Assembly: GCA_029004655.1 (NCBI GenBank)
Contig: JAQVYP010000063.1
Coordinates: 1-9,762, forward strand
Source: Oscillospiraceae bacterium
GTDB lineage: Bacteria > Bacillota > Clostridia > Oscillospirales > Acutalibacteraceae
Reading direction: 5' to 3'
Length of the DNA: 9,762 bases
Position numbers and translations under genes: made by a program. Positions 1-6,799 of the stretch are shown piece by piece. The notes beneath the pieces are model-generated. The model had not been told where the DNA came from. It saw only the letters and a list, made by a program, of their open reading frames with translations, and made no database searches. Within the stretch, counting starts at the first letter, position 1, and the number at the start of each line of letters is the position of its first letter.

Positions 1-1
1 C

Positions 2-397
2 GTTTCTGCTGCAAAGTCACGTTCGAGTGATGTTATAATTTGCGATACTGCAGGCAGACTTCACAACAAAAAGAATTTGATGGATGAGCTTTCTAAAATA
101 ACTCGAATTATTAAAAGAGAACTGCCCGATGCTTCAATCGAAACATTGCTGGTGCTCGATGCCACGACCGGTCAGAATGCCGTTAATCAGGCAAGAGATT
201 TTAAAATGGTTGCGGATATTACGGGTATTGTACTCACTAAGCTGGACGGTACAGCAAGAGGCGGAGTTGTTTTGGCTATTAAAGATGAACTCCAAATACC
301 GGTAAAATTTATTGGAGTCGGCGAAAAAATTGACGATTTGCAACCCTTTGATGCTGATAGTTTTTCCAAGTCTCTAATTGACAGTGATGATCGATGA
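2..397 (+). CDS. ftsY: Signal recognition particle receptor FtsY, C-terminal part (5' end outside the window)
   Basis: FtsY is the membrane-associated SRP receptor GTPase that docks ribosome-SRP complexes at the Sec translocon. The frame is open from base 2, so only the last 131 residues are present: the second half of the G domain. Visible motifs are DTAGRL at residues 15-20 (G3), TKLDGTARGG around 79-88 (G4) and the closing-loop GVGEKIDDLQPFD. The TKLDGTA form and the end shortly after the DLQPF segment, with no methionine-rich M domain, indicate FtsY and not its paralogue Ffh/SRP54, which has TKLDGD at this point and continues for over 100 residues. The stop is TGA. The next gene follows after 24 bases, so the two are probably co-transcribed. 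The promoter lies outside the window. Confidence 0.95.
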   Translation, partial: VSAAKSRSSDVIICDTAGRLHNKKNLMDELSKITRIIKRELPDASIETLLVLDATTGQNAVNQARDFKMVADITGIVLTKLDGTARGGVVLAIKDELQIPVKFIGVGEKIDDLQPFDADSFSKSLIDSDDR

Positions 398-421
398 TTT
401 TCGGCGAAAGGATGTTTATAA

Positions 422-1021
422 ATGTCAAATCCCCAATTTTATATTGCAACTAAAAATTTACACAAGCTGGAAGAGCTTAAAAGAATACTGATTCCATTGG
501 GTTTTGATGCAATTTGTGAAAAGGATTTAGACAGCGCGTTGCCTGAAATCGAAGAGACAGGAACAACCTTTGAAGAAAATGCATTGCTCAAAGCCTCTGC
601 CGCTTGTCGTGAAACCGGTCTGCCATCTGTGGCTGATGATTCGGGATTGTGCGTTGATGAATTAAATGGTGCCCCGGGAATATTTTCGGCACGTTTTGCA
701 GGTGAACCGTGCGATAATAAAGCTAATAATCAACTTTTGCTTTTAAAACTCAAAGATGTTCCATCAGAAAAACGTACAGCAAAGTTCGTTAGTGCGGTTG
801 CGTGTGTTTTCCCCGATGGCAGACAGTTTACTGTGAGAGGTGAGTGCCACGGAAATATCGGCTTCACTGAAAACGGCGAAAACGGTTTCGGTTACGACCC
901 GTTGTTTTGGACTGATTTAGGTTGCTTTGGTTTGATTGATTCAGATAAAAAAGATTCCATCAGTCACAGGGCTTTGGCACTGATAGAATTCAAAAAAGAG
1001 CTTAAGAAATATGGTTATTAA
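422..1021 (+). CDS. rdgB: XTP/dITP diphosphatase, RdgB/HAM1 family
   Basis: The enzyme hydrolyses non-canonical purine triphosphates (XTP, dITP, ITP) to the monophosphate plus pyrophosphate, keeping deaminated bases out of DNA and RNA. The 199-residue length is normal for the family. Signatures in order: ATKNLHK near residues 9-15 (phosphate binding), EETGTTFEENALLKA at 44-58, ADDSGL at 71-76 carrying the catalytic Asp, GFGYDP at 155-160 and SHRALAL at 181-187 (base recognition). The ATG at 422 is preceded by AAAGGA at 407-412, a suitable distance. A nearby ATG at 412 is out of frame. The gene lies 24 bases after ftsY and 43 bases before yhbY, in line with a single operon. The segment before SHR (LIDSDKKDSI) departs a little from the usual E-K-N-x-I pattern, but all core motifs are intact. 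Confidence 0.95.
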   Translation: MSNPQFYIATKNLHKLEELKRILIPLGFDAICEKDLDSALPEIEETGTTFEENALLKASAACRETGLPSVADDSGLCVDELNGAPGIFSARFAGEPCDNKANNQLLLLKLKDVPSEKRTAKFVSAVACVFPDGRQFTVRGECHGNIGFTENGENGFGYDPLFWTDLGCFGLIDSDKKDSISHRALALIEFKKELKKYGY

Positions 1022-1034
1022 ACATAATATTACA

Positions 1035-1051
1035 TGTCGCTTGCAGCGGCG
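1035..1051 (+). other. Short GC-rich hairpin just before the yhbY ribosome binding site
   Basis: Bases 1035-1041 pair with 1045-1051 around a three-base TGC loop: four Watson-Crick pairs (CGCT/AGCG) extended by one more G-C and two G-U pairs. It sits in the 43-base gap between rdgB and yhbY and ends four bases before the GGAG of yhbY. No T-run follows, so it is not an intrinsic terminator. It could affect yhbY translation or mRNA processing, or be chance. Confidence 0.3.
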
Positions 1052-1055
1052 GAAT

Positions 1056-1059
1056 GGAG
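1056..1059 (+). promoter_or_regulatory. Ribosome binding site that fixes the yhbY start
   Basis: GGAG lies five bases before the ATG at 1065. No comparable site precedes the in-frame upstream ATG at 1011, which also overlaps the end of rdgB. This favours the shorter YhbY. Confidence 0.7.
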
Positions 1060-1064
1060 ACACT

Positions 1065-1364
1065 ATGCTTACGAGTAAACAACGTGCACAACTTCGAGGT
1101 ATGGCAAATTCAATAGATACTATTTTCCAAATTGGTAAGGGCGGTATAAACGAACAGCTTATCAAACAGGTTGACGATACAATCGAGGTAAGAGAATTAA
1201 TTAAACTAAGAGTTCTTGAATCTTCTCCTCAATCTTCAAAACAGGCTGCAGATGAAATTGCAAAGCAAACAGAAAGCGAAGTTGTTCAGATTATCGGCTC
1301 TAAATTTATTCTTTATCGCAGATGCTCCGAAAAGGAAAAAAGAAAAATCACTCTTGTTAGATAG
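1065..1364 (+). CDS. yhbY: YhbY family RNA-binding protein (CRM domain), ribosome assembly
   Basis: YhbY is a small one-domain protein of the CRM (CRS1-YhbY) family that associates with pre-50S particles; the family binds RNA through a GxxG loop. The 99 residues begin MLTSKQRAQLRG, the usual family opening, followed by the loop IGKGGI near residues 25-30 and the closing pattern VQIIGSKFILYRR...RKITLVR, which matches the strand that ends known YhbY proteins. The ATG at 1065 is chosen over the in-frame ATG at 1011 because it has its own GGAG and places the conserved domain at the N-terminus; the longer form would add 18 unrelated basic residues and overlap rdgB by 11 bases. It lies directly before nadD, an arrangement known from other Firmicutes (yhbY-nadD-yqeK-rsfS). 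Confidence 0.93.
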   Translation: MLTSKQRAQLRGMANSIDTIFQIGKGGINEQLIKQVDDTIEVRELIKLRVLESSPQSSKQAADEIAKQTESEVVQIIGSKFILYRRCSEKEKRKITLVR

Positions 1365-1366
1365 GA
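1363..1366 (+). promoter_or_regulatory. Ribosome binding site that fixes the nadD start
   Basis: AGGA overlaps the yhbY stop codon (1362-1364). It lies nine bases before the ATG at 1376 but only three before the alternative GTG at 1370, so the ATG is the better start. The overlap with the stop suggests translational coupling to yhbY. Confidence 0.6.
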
Positions 1367-1375
1367 CTTGTGTTT

Positions 1376-1978
1376 ATGCACAAAACTGTTGTTTTTGGCG
1401 GCACATTTAATCCAATCCATAACGGCCATTTGATGATGGCACAAGCAGCTGTTGCTTTGCCGTTTGTGGACGAATTATGCCTTGTTCCCGTTATGCAGCC
1501 TCCACACAAAGATGCGACGGGGCAACTTGTCGGCGGCTCCCACAGAATGGAAATGTGCCGTCTTGCATCAAAACTAATAAAAAATTGCAACGTGTCTGAC
1601 ATTGAACTTATAAGAAGCGGCAAAAGCTATACTTATGACACATTGTGTGAATTGCGCCGAAAATATCCTTCAAAAGAGTTCTGCCTTTTGATTGGTGGGG
1701 ATATGGTTGCCACTTTTCATGAATGGTTTAAATACAAGGATATTTTAAAAATGGCAGACTTAATTGTTGTCACACGAAAAGAAGTTGCGACAGACGAATT
1801 TACGGCTGCCGTTAATAGCTTATTGCATAAAGGCGGAACACTTCACTTATTGAATATTGACACACCGGACATTTCCTCGACAGAAATTAGAAAGCGAATT
1901 TCCATAGGCCTTGATGTTTCCGGAATGATTCCTGTTAGTGTAGAACAATATATAAAAAGCAACAGATTGTATCTTTAA
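1376..1978 (+). CDS. nadD: Nicotinate-nucleotide adenylyltransferase
   Basis: NadD transfers AMP from ATP to nicotinate mononucleotide, giving deamido-NAD, a step in de novo and salvage NAD synthesis. The 200-residue product opens with VVFGGTFNPIHNGH (residues 5-18), containing the HxGH nucleotidyltransferase signature (H15-H18). The family marker ISSTEIRKRI (166-175) near the C-terminus holds the second phosphate-binding motif, and the ending QYIKSNRLY is typical. QPPHK at 41-45 matches the substrate-side loop. The GTG at 1370 is in frame and would add two residues, but spacing to AGGA favours the ATG. The gene starts 11 bases after yhbY and stops 16 bases before yqeK, so these three form a tight unit. 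Confidence 0.95.
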   Translation: MHKTVVFGGTFNPIHNGHLMMAQAAVALPFVDELCLVPVMQPPHKDATGQLVGGSHRMEMCRLASKLIKNCNVSDIELIRSGKSYTYDTLCELRRKYPSKEFCLLIGGDMVATFHEWFKYKDILKMADLIVVTRKEVATDEFTAAVNSLLHKGGTLHLLNIDTPDISSTEIRKRISIGLDVSGMIPVSVEQYIKSNRLYL

Positions 1979-1994
1979 AGGTGCTTGGTGTAAA

Positions 1995-2597
1995 ATGACA
2001 AATAATGAATATAAAAAAATATTAAAATCAAAACTCAGTGAAAAAAGATATAAACACTCGCTCTGTGTTGCCGATGAAGCTGTTAGACTTTCCTTGATTT
2101 TCGGGGGGAACATTGAAAAGGCATATTTGGCAGGATTGCTCCATGATATTATGAAGGATGCAAGTAACGAAGAGCAGTTGCAAACGTTTAAAAAATTTGG
2201 TATAATACTAACCAATATCGAAAAAAGCGCTCCCAAACTTTGGCACGCAATGTCGGGAGCTGTTTATGTTGAAAAAGTATTAAATATTAGCGATCTAGAA
2301 ATACTAAATGCAATTAGATATCACACAACGGCAAAGCAAAATATGTCATTACTCGAAAAGCTCATTTATCTTGCTGATTTAACAGCAATGGATCGTGATT
2401 ATAACGGTGTGGAAGAAATGAGACATGCCGTTAGTGTCAATTTGGAAAAAGCTATGCATATTGGGCTTGCGTATACAATAAACGATTTGGCTACTCATGG
2501 ATACCCCATTCACCCAGATACTATAGATGCGTATAACGAGGTAATACTTGAGAAGAACAACACAAGTGCTGCTGATTCAATACTGTTCTCAAGCTAA
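1995..2597 (+). CDS. yqeK: YqeK family HD-domain bis(5'-nucleosyl)-tetraphosphatase (symmetrical)
   Basis: YqeK proteins are metal-dependent HD-superfamily hydrolases that split Ap4A symmetrically into two ADP, removing an alarmone-like by-product of tRNA synthetases. The 200-residue protein shows the ordered metal ligands of the family: H21 in RYKHSL, H50-D51 in LLHDIMKD, H84 in LWHAMSGA, H110 in IRYHTTA and D128 in YLADLTAMDRDY. AAAGGTG at 1977-1983 lies 11 bases before the ATG. In many Firmicutes yqeK sits between nadD and rsfS; here an LCP gene separates it from rsfS. A C-terminal tail of about 20 residues after HPDTIDAYNEVI is weakly conserved. No hairpin with a T-run follows the stop. 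Confidence 0.93.
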   Translation: MTNNEYKKILKSKLSEKRYKHSLCVADEAVRLSLIFGGNIEKAYLAGLLHDIMKDASNEEQLQTFKKFGIILTNIEKSAPKLWHAMSGAVYVEKVLNISDLEILNAIRYHTTAKQNMSLLEKLIYLADLTAMDRDYNGVEEMRHAVSVNLEKAMHIGLAYTINDLATHGYPIHPDTIDAYNEVILEKNNTSAADSILFSS

Positions 2598-2610
2598 AAT
2601 ACAGACATTT

Positions 2611-2690
2611 TTGCGGTGTGTTTTTCGCCTGCCACTTTGTCGTCATCGGCGAGCGTTTGCCTGCTGTCATCCTACGCCTTACAGGACAAA
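2611..2690. repeat. GC-rich intergenic patch with imperfect direct repeat, candidate dispersed element
   Basis: By hand count 43 of these 80 bases are G or C (54%), clearly above the AT-rich sequence on either side. GCCTGC occurs at 2627-2632 and 2659-2664, each followed by a TGTC/TCATC-like string (2638-2647 and 2665-2671), giving an imperfect direct repeat with a 32-base period. TCGCC at 2625-2629 can pair with GGCGA at 2648-2652. No gene is credible here: the one open frame through it overlaps the yqeK end and looks unlike a protein. It may be a copy of a genome-wide intergenic repeat or a structured RNA. Strand and limits are undecided. Confidence 0.35.
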
Positions 2691-2704
2691 AAAATTACTA
2701 TGCC

Positions 2705-2729
2705 TATACTTTATCTTGAGAAAAGTATA
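2705..2729. promoter_or_regulatory. AT-rich dyad upstream of the LCP gene, possible operator or promoter region
   Basis: TATACTTT at 2705-2712 is repeated exactly in inverted form as AAAGTATA at 2722-2729, with a nine-base spacer, ending 19 bases before the LCP start. TATACT (2705-2710) and TAAAAT (2728-2733) each match five of six bases of a sigma-A -10 box, but neither has a good -35 at the right distance. A regulator site overlapping a promoter is possible, and so is chance in AT-rich DNA. Confidence 0.3.
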
Positions 2730-2748
2730 AAATAGAACGGAGTTAACA

Positions 2749-3915
2749 ATGAAGAATATTAATTCCAGTGGAAAAAATAATAATAATGATATTTTTTATA
2801 TGTCCACAAAAGGAAGACGACTTAAAAAGTTTAAAAAAACCCGTAAAATAATTAATATAGCCGGCTCGCTTGTTCTAGCAGTTTCAGTGCTGGCAACAGT
2901 GCTATTGGGCACAGGATTCATTATTGCCAACACTAAGCTGGAAGGGTTTGGAACGAACGAAACCGAATCAGGCGATTTTGAACCGATAATGATCAGCAAA
3001 CACAGCGGTGTAAGCTATATTTTGGTTTGCGGTGTTGATCTCGAAGAAAGCTTAACAGACATAATGGCGATTGCCTGCATCGACCATGAAAAAAACACAG
3101 TCAACTTTTTGCAGATTCCTCGTGACACATTTATTGGAAAAGATATTCCTTCTAGTAAGTTGAACGCTGTGTATTCTAATCCTAAATCCGGCGAGCTTAA
3201 AATCAACGCATTGCGCCGCCGCCTTGCATCTTATTTCGGAATCCCGATTGACCATTATGTTCTTTTCACAATCAAAGGCTTTAGAAGTGTTGTTGATGCA
3301 CTTGGTGGTCTTGATATTAATATTACTCAAGAAGACGGAATCGTAATAGAGGATCAAGATACATTTAAACATTATGTTATCGGGCCCGGTTGGGTCACGC
3401 TTGACGGTAATGCGGCTGCTGGTTTTGTGAGAAAAAGAGCTTATTATGATAAAGTTTTAAAGAGAGAAGATGAAGGATACAAGAAAGGCGACACTTCTCG
3501 CTTGGAAGCACAACGACTGGTATATGTTGCCTTGGCTAAAAAATTGCAAAATATGTCACTGACTCAAATGGCAACGATTGCAACAACTTGTTATGACCAA
3601 ATATCAACGGACATGTCGTTTAATGATATACTCGGATATGCAAAAGAAATAAAGAGTGTTCCTTTTGAAAGCATGAAAATACTTGGTGTTCCAGGTCAGG
3701 CATGTGATTACAATGAGGTATCATATTATTCAATTCATAAAGCAGATTATGTTAAGGTTTTTAATGACTATTTTAACCCATATGGTGAACAGTTAAAGGT
3801 TAACGATATAAAAGTTAAAGAACTTCACACAGAACTTGGTATAGAAACAACAAATAGCTGGATAGATGCAAAAGGCACAAGTATTGCAGAAATTGAAGCT
3901 AAAAATAATCAATAA
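2749..3915 (+). CDS. LytR-CpsA-Psr (LCP) family cell-wall glycopolymer transferase
   Basis: LCP proteins are membrane-anchored phosphotransferases that move undecaprenyl-pyrophosphate-linked glycopolymers such as teichoic acid or capsule onto peptidoglycan outside the cell. The 388 residues begin with a lysine-rich cytoplasmic stretch (about 1-33, notably Asn-rich at 10-13) and one transmembrane segment at about 34-60, giving the usual N-in topology. The LCP domain spans about 88-268: YILVCGVD (90-97), SLTDIMAIA (101-109) with the metal-binding Asp103, IPRDTF (123-128) with Arg125, the DALGGLDINI core (183-192), FVRKR (226-230), and GDTSRLEAQR (247-256), the Arg-rich lipid-pyrophosphate pocket. 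The C-terminal 120 residues have no extra domain that I recognise. CGGAG at 2738-2742 supports the start. The polymer attached cannot be told from sequence. Confidence 0.92.
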   Translation: MKNINSSGKNNNNDIFYMSTKGRRLKKFKKTRKIINIAGSLVLAVSVLATVLLGTGFIIANTKLEGFGTNETESGDFEPIMISKHSGVSYILVCGVDLEESLTDIMAIACIDHEKNTVNFLQIPRDTFIGKDIPSSKLNAVYSNPKSGELKINALRRRLASYFGIPIDHYVLFTIKGFRSVVDALGGLDINITQEDGIVIEDQDTFKHYVIGPGWVTLDGNAAAGFVRKRAYYDKVLKREDEGYKKGDTSRLEAQRLVYVALAKKLQNMSLTQMATIATTCYDQISTDMSFNDILGYAKEIKSVPFESMKILGVPGQACDYNEVSYYSIHKADYVKVFNDYFNPYGEQLKVNDIKVKELHTELGIETTNSWIDAKGTSIAEIEAKNNQ

Positions 3916-3931
3916 ATGAAAGAGTGATTTT

Positions 3932-4300
3932 GTGAACGCTTTAGATATTCTTAAAATAGCAGTTAATAGTTTGAACGAAAAAAAAGGATTTGAAATAACT
4001 GCTGTAAAAGTTTCGGATTTAACCGTAATTGCGGACTATTTTGTTTTTACAACAGCAACATCCAACACCCATGTTCGCGCACTTGCTGATGAGGTTCAGG
4101 ATAAGCTGTCAAAAGCAGGAGTTGAGCCAAATCATATTGAGGGACGCGCAACTGACTGGATTTTGCTGGATTACGGTGATATAATTATCCATGTTTTCGG
4201 ACGCCAATCTAGAGAGTTTTATTCACTCGACCGTATGTGGAATGACGGGGAAAAAATTGATATAACTCCGTATTTGGATTCTGTTCAGGAGGAGAAGTAG
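3932..4300 (+). CDS. rsfS: Ribosome silencing factor RsfS
   Basis: RsfS (YbeB/Iojap family) binds protein L14 on the 50S subunit and blocks subunit joining, lowering translation when nutrients are scarce. The 122-residue protein shows the family run: VSDLTVIADYFVFTTATSNTHV in its first half, then EGRATDWILLDYGDIIIHVF and REFYSLDRMWND in the second. Length and order are standard. The start is GTG, since no ATG precedes the conserved N-terminus; GAAAGAGTG at 3917-3925 is a modest ribosome binding site. It begins 16 bases after the LCP stop. Its last codons contain the strong Shine-Dalgarno of leuS, and only one base separates the two genes, so translation of the pair is probably coupled. Confidence 0.95.
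   Translation: MNALDILKIAVNSLNEKKGFEITAVKVSDLTVIADYFVFTTATSNTHVRALADEVQDKLSKAGVEPNHIEGRATDWILLDYGDIIIHVFGRQSREFYSLDRMWNDGEKIDITPYLDSVQEEK
4287..4294 (+). promoter_or_regulatory. Strong Shine-Dalgarno for leuS inside the rsfS 3' end
   Basis: AGGAGGAG contains a full AGGAGG anti-16S complement and lies seven bases before the TTG at 4302, which identifies TTG as the leuS start. It is embedded in the codons for the C-terminal Gln-Glu-Glu of RsfS. Confidence 0.85.
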
Positions 4301-4301
4301 G

Positions 4302-6707
4302 TTGAAATACGATTTCAAAAAAATTGAAACAAAGTGGCAAAATACTTGGGACGAGGAGCATACATTTGAGGCAAAAAACGATTATTCTTTGCCAAAATTC
4401 TATGCCTTGGTTGAGTTCCCATACCCTTCGGGCCAAGGACTCCATGTCGGACATCCCCGGTCATATACAGCTATTGATATTGTAAGTCGCAAACGTCGTT
4501 TGGAGGGCTTTAATGTCCTGTATCCTATGGGTTGGGATGCTTTCGGTCTTCCTACCGAAAACTTTGCAATTAAAAACCATATCCATCCCGCTGTCATAAC
4601 TCAAAAGAATATTGCCAATTTCAAAAGGCAACTGAAATCACTCGGATTTTCGTTTGATTGGAGCAGGGAAATCAACACTACCGATCCCCAGTATTACAAA
4701 TGGACGCAGTGGATTTTCTTGCAGTTGTTTGAAAACGGTCTTGCATATAAAAAGGAAATGGCAGTAAACTGGTGCACTTCATGTAAGTGTGTGCTTGCAA
4801 ACGAAGAGGTTGTCGGCGGCGTTTGCGAACGTTGCGGAAGTGAAGTTGTGCGTAAAGTTAAAAGCCAGTGGATGCTTAAAATAACCGATTATGCCGAAAA
4901 GCTGTTGCAAGGTTTAAACGATGTTGATTTTATTGACCGAGTTAAATCTCAGCAGTCAAACTGGATCGGTCGCTCTGAGGGTGCAGAAATTAAATTTGAT
5001 ACTACCGCAGGCGATGTCTTGAAAGTATATTCAACCCGTCCTGATACCTTATTTGGTGCTACATACATGGTAATTGCACCGGAGCATCCCCTTATTGATA
5101 AATGGGCGCAGAAAATTCAAAACATGGATGCTATTAATAGTTATAAAGATGCTGCTGCAAGAAAGTCGGATTTTGAGAGAACCGAAGTCGTTAAGGACAA
5201 ATCAGGCATTAAAATTGAAGGCGTAATGGCCATCAATCCCGTAAACGGCAAAGAAATTCCGATTTTTATTTCGGATTATGTTTTGGTGTCTTACGGAACA
5301 GGCGCTATCATGGCAGTCCCGGCACACGACACTCGTGACTATGATTTTGCAAAGACATTTGATCTGCCGATTGTCGAAGTCGTCAGCGGTGGAGATGTTG
5401 AAAAAGAAGCATTTGTTGACTGTCAAACAGGTACAATGGTCAACTCCGGATTTCTTAACGGAATGTCTGTTTCCGAAGCTGTGACAGCAATTACTGAATT
5501 TTTGACCGAGAAAAACATCGGTGAGAAGAAGGTTAATTATAAACTTCGTGACTGGGTGTTCTCGCGTCAAAGATATTGGGGCGAGCCAATTCCTATTGTT
5601 CATTGTGAGAAGTGCGGCTGTGTTCCGCTGCCAGAGTCACAACTGCCTCTGATTTTGCCTAATGTTGATTCCTATGAACCAACAGATAATGGCGAATCTC
5701 CGCTTGCTAAAATGACTGATTGGGTTAACACCACTTGCCCTCATTGTGGTGGACACGCCACCAGAGAAACCGACACAATGCCGCAGTGGGCAGGCTCTTC
5801 ATGGTATTTTATGAGGTATTGTGACCCGCATAACGACAAGGAATTTGCATCACAGGAAGCTTTAAAATATTGGCTTCCGGTAGATTGGTATAACGGTGGT
5901 ATGGAGCATACAACCCTTCACTTGCTGTATAGCCGTTTCTGGCATAAATTTTTGTACGATATCGGTGCAGTTCCAACACCGGAGCCATACCAAAAGCGCA
6001 CAAGCCATGGTATGATTTTGGGTGAGAATGGCGAGAAAATGTCTAAATCACGCGGAAATGTTGTCAACCCGGACGATATTGTTAATGAATACGGTGCAGA
6101 TACAATGCGCCTATATGAAATGTTTATCGGCGACTTTGAAAAGGCCGCACCATGGAACTCTTCATCAATCAAAGGATGCAGCCGTTTCTTGGACAGAATT
6201 TGGAACTTGAGCGAGGTTGTTGTTGACGGTGACGGATATCGTCCCGAGCTCGAAAGCAGTTTTCATAAGACAATCAAAAAGGTTACAGAAGATATTGACG
6301 GTCTTAAGCTGAACACAGCTATTGCAGCGATGATGGCTTTGCTTAATGATATTTCATCAACAGGCAAAATCACAAGGGGCGAATTCAAAACTCTCCTGAT
6401 TTTGCTTAATCCGTTTGCACCTCATATTACAGAGGAGCTTTGGTGTGATATCGGCTACGGCGGAATGTTAAATGCAACTGATTGGCCAAAGTATGACGCA
6501 AGCAAGTGCTTAGATGATACCGTCGAAATCGTTATCCAGATTAACGGTAAAATCAAGGCAAAACTTAATGTCAGCACTGATATTTCATCAGAAGAGGCTA
6601 TTGCTATTGCGAAATCCGAGACGATAATTGCAGCAGAAATCGCAGGCAAAGCAATAATTAAAGAAATATACGTTAAGGGAAAGCTTGTTAATATAGTGGT
6701 GAAATAA
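4302..6707 (+). CDS. leuS: Leucyl-tRNA synthetase
   Basis: LeuRS is the class I synthetase that charges tRNA-Leu and edits mischarged residues. The 801-residue length is normal for a bacterial enzyme. In order: the HIGH-type motif HVGH at 48-51; a zinc module with C158, C161, C175 and C178; the CP1 editing domain with STRPDTLFGATY (244-255) and AVPAHDTRDYDFA (338-350), where D346 matches the conserved editing Asp; a second cysteine set C435/C438 and C479/C482; WAGSSWYFMRY (496-506); KMSKS at 579-583; then the anticodon-binding helices and the small C-terminal domain ending VKGKLVNIVVK. The start is TTG with a strong AGGAGG. No T-box leader is visible, because the gene begins one base after rsfS. 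No terminator hairpin follows. Confidence 0.97.
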   Translation: MKYDFKKIETKWQNTWDEEHTFEAKNDYSLPKFYALVEFPYPSGQGLHVGHPRSYTAIDIVSRKRRLEGFNVLYPMGWDAFGLPTENFAIKNHIHPAVITQKNIANFKRQLKSLGFSFDWSREINTTDPQYYKWTQWIFLQLFENGLAYKKEMAVNWCTSCKCVLANEEVVGGVCERCGSEVVRKVKSQWMLKITDYAEKLLQGLNDVDFIDRVKSQQSNWIGRSEGAEIKFDTTAGDVLKVYSTRPDTLFGATYMVIAPEHPLIDKWAQKIQNMDAINSYKDAAARKSDFERTEVVKDKSGIKIEGVMAINPVNGKEIPIFISDYVLVSYGTGAIMAVPAHDTRDYDFAKTFDLPIVEVVSGGDVEKEAFVDCQTGTMVNSGFLNGMSVSEAVTAITEFLTEKNIGEKKVNYKLRDWVFSRQRYWGEPIPIVHCEKCGCVPLPESQLPLILPNVDSYEPTDNGESPLAKMTDWVNTTCPHCGGHATRETDTMPQWAGSSWYFMRYCDPHNDKEFASQEALKYWLPVDWYNGGMEHTTLHLLYSRFWHKFLYDIGAVPTPEPYQKRTSHGMILGENGEKMSKSRGNVVNPDDIVNEYGADTMRLYEMFIGDFEKAAPWNSSSIKGCSRFLDRIWNLSEVVVDGDGYRPELESSFHKTIKKVTEDIDGLKLNTAIAAMMALLNDISSTGKITRGEFKTLLILLNPFAPHITEELWCDIGYGGMLNATDWPKYDASKCLDDTVEIVIQINGKIKAKLNVSTDISSEEAIAIAKSETIIAAEIAGKAIIKEIYVKGKLVNIVVK

Positions 6708-6728
6708 GCTGCCATATAAATAAAACTC

Positions 6729-6758
6729 TTGACAGATATAATATGTGCAGTGTATAAT
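6729..6758 (+). promoter_or_regulatory. Sigma-A promoter of rpsU with consensus -35 and -10
   Basis: TTGACA at 6729-6734 and TATAAT at 6753-6758 both match the vegetative consensus fully, with an 18-base spacer. Transcription should start near 6764-6766, leaving a leader of about 47 bases before the rpsU ATG. It is the only full-consensus promoter I found in the window. Confidence 0.88.
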
Positions 6759-6778
6759 TAACTGGAAATTGATTATTA

Positions 6779-6799
6779 CCCCTGCAAACCTGCGGAGGG
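6779..6799 (+). promoter_or_regulatory. rpsU leader hairpin that pairs with the Shine-Dalgarno
   Basis: CCCCTGC (6779-6785) can pair with GCGGAGGG (6792-6799) around a six-base loop AAACCT: six Watson-Crick pairs, one U-G pair and a single bulged A at 6796. The 3' arm is the first Shine-Dalgarno copy GGAGGG (6794-6799). A second, weaker copy AGGG at 6800-6803 stays unpaired, eight bases before the ATG. The hairpin begins about 14 bases after the predicted transcript start. The layout fits translational control of S21, as seen for many ribosomal protein leaders, but regulation is inferred. Confidence 0.5.

Noticed and set aside
2..397. SRP54/Ffh as an alternative to FtsY
   Set aside because: TKLDGTARGG and the absence of an M domain after the G domain point to FtsY.
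1011..1064. 18-residue N-terminal extension of YhbY
   Set aside because: It overlaps the rdgB end, lacks a Shine-Dalgarno and is not part of the CRM domain; GGAG at 1056 supports the start at 1065.
1847..2236. 129-codon open frame on the - strand across the nadD/yqeK junction
   Set aside because: It is antisense to two clearly conserved genes and its translation is rich in Phe, Ser and Cys in a way typical of reversed AT-rich codons.
2548..2730. 60-codon + strand frame starting inside the yqeK end and reading through the GC-rich patch
   Set aside because: It starts within yqeK in another phase, has no ribosome binding site, and its Arg/Cys/His-rich translation looks like read-through of a repeat and not a protein.
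2598..2748. tRNA or T-box leader in the yqeK-LCP gap
   Set aside because: I could not find a cloverleaf, a GGTTCGA-type T-arm, or the conserved T-box sequence TGGNACC.
5202..5603. 133-codon open frame on the - strand
   Set aside because: It lies wholly inside the leuS editing domain region, has no family resemblance and no ribosome binding site that I can see; it is a shadow of leuS.
6708..6728. Terminator after leuS
   Set aside because: Only a four-base GCTT/AAGC pairing spans the stop, with no T-run; leuS transcripts may run on into rpsU.
6737..6742. A second TATAAT close to the rpsU promoter
   Set aside because: It sits only two bases after TTGACA and has no -35 at 16-18 bases upstream; the TATAAT at 6753 has the right spacing.
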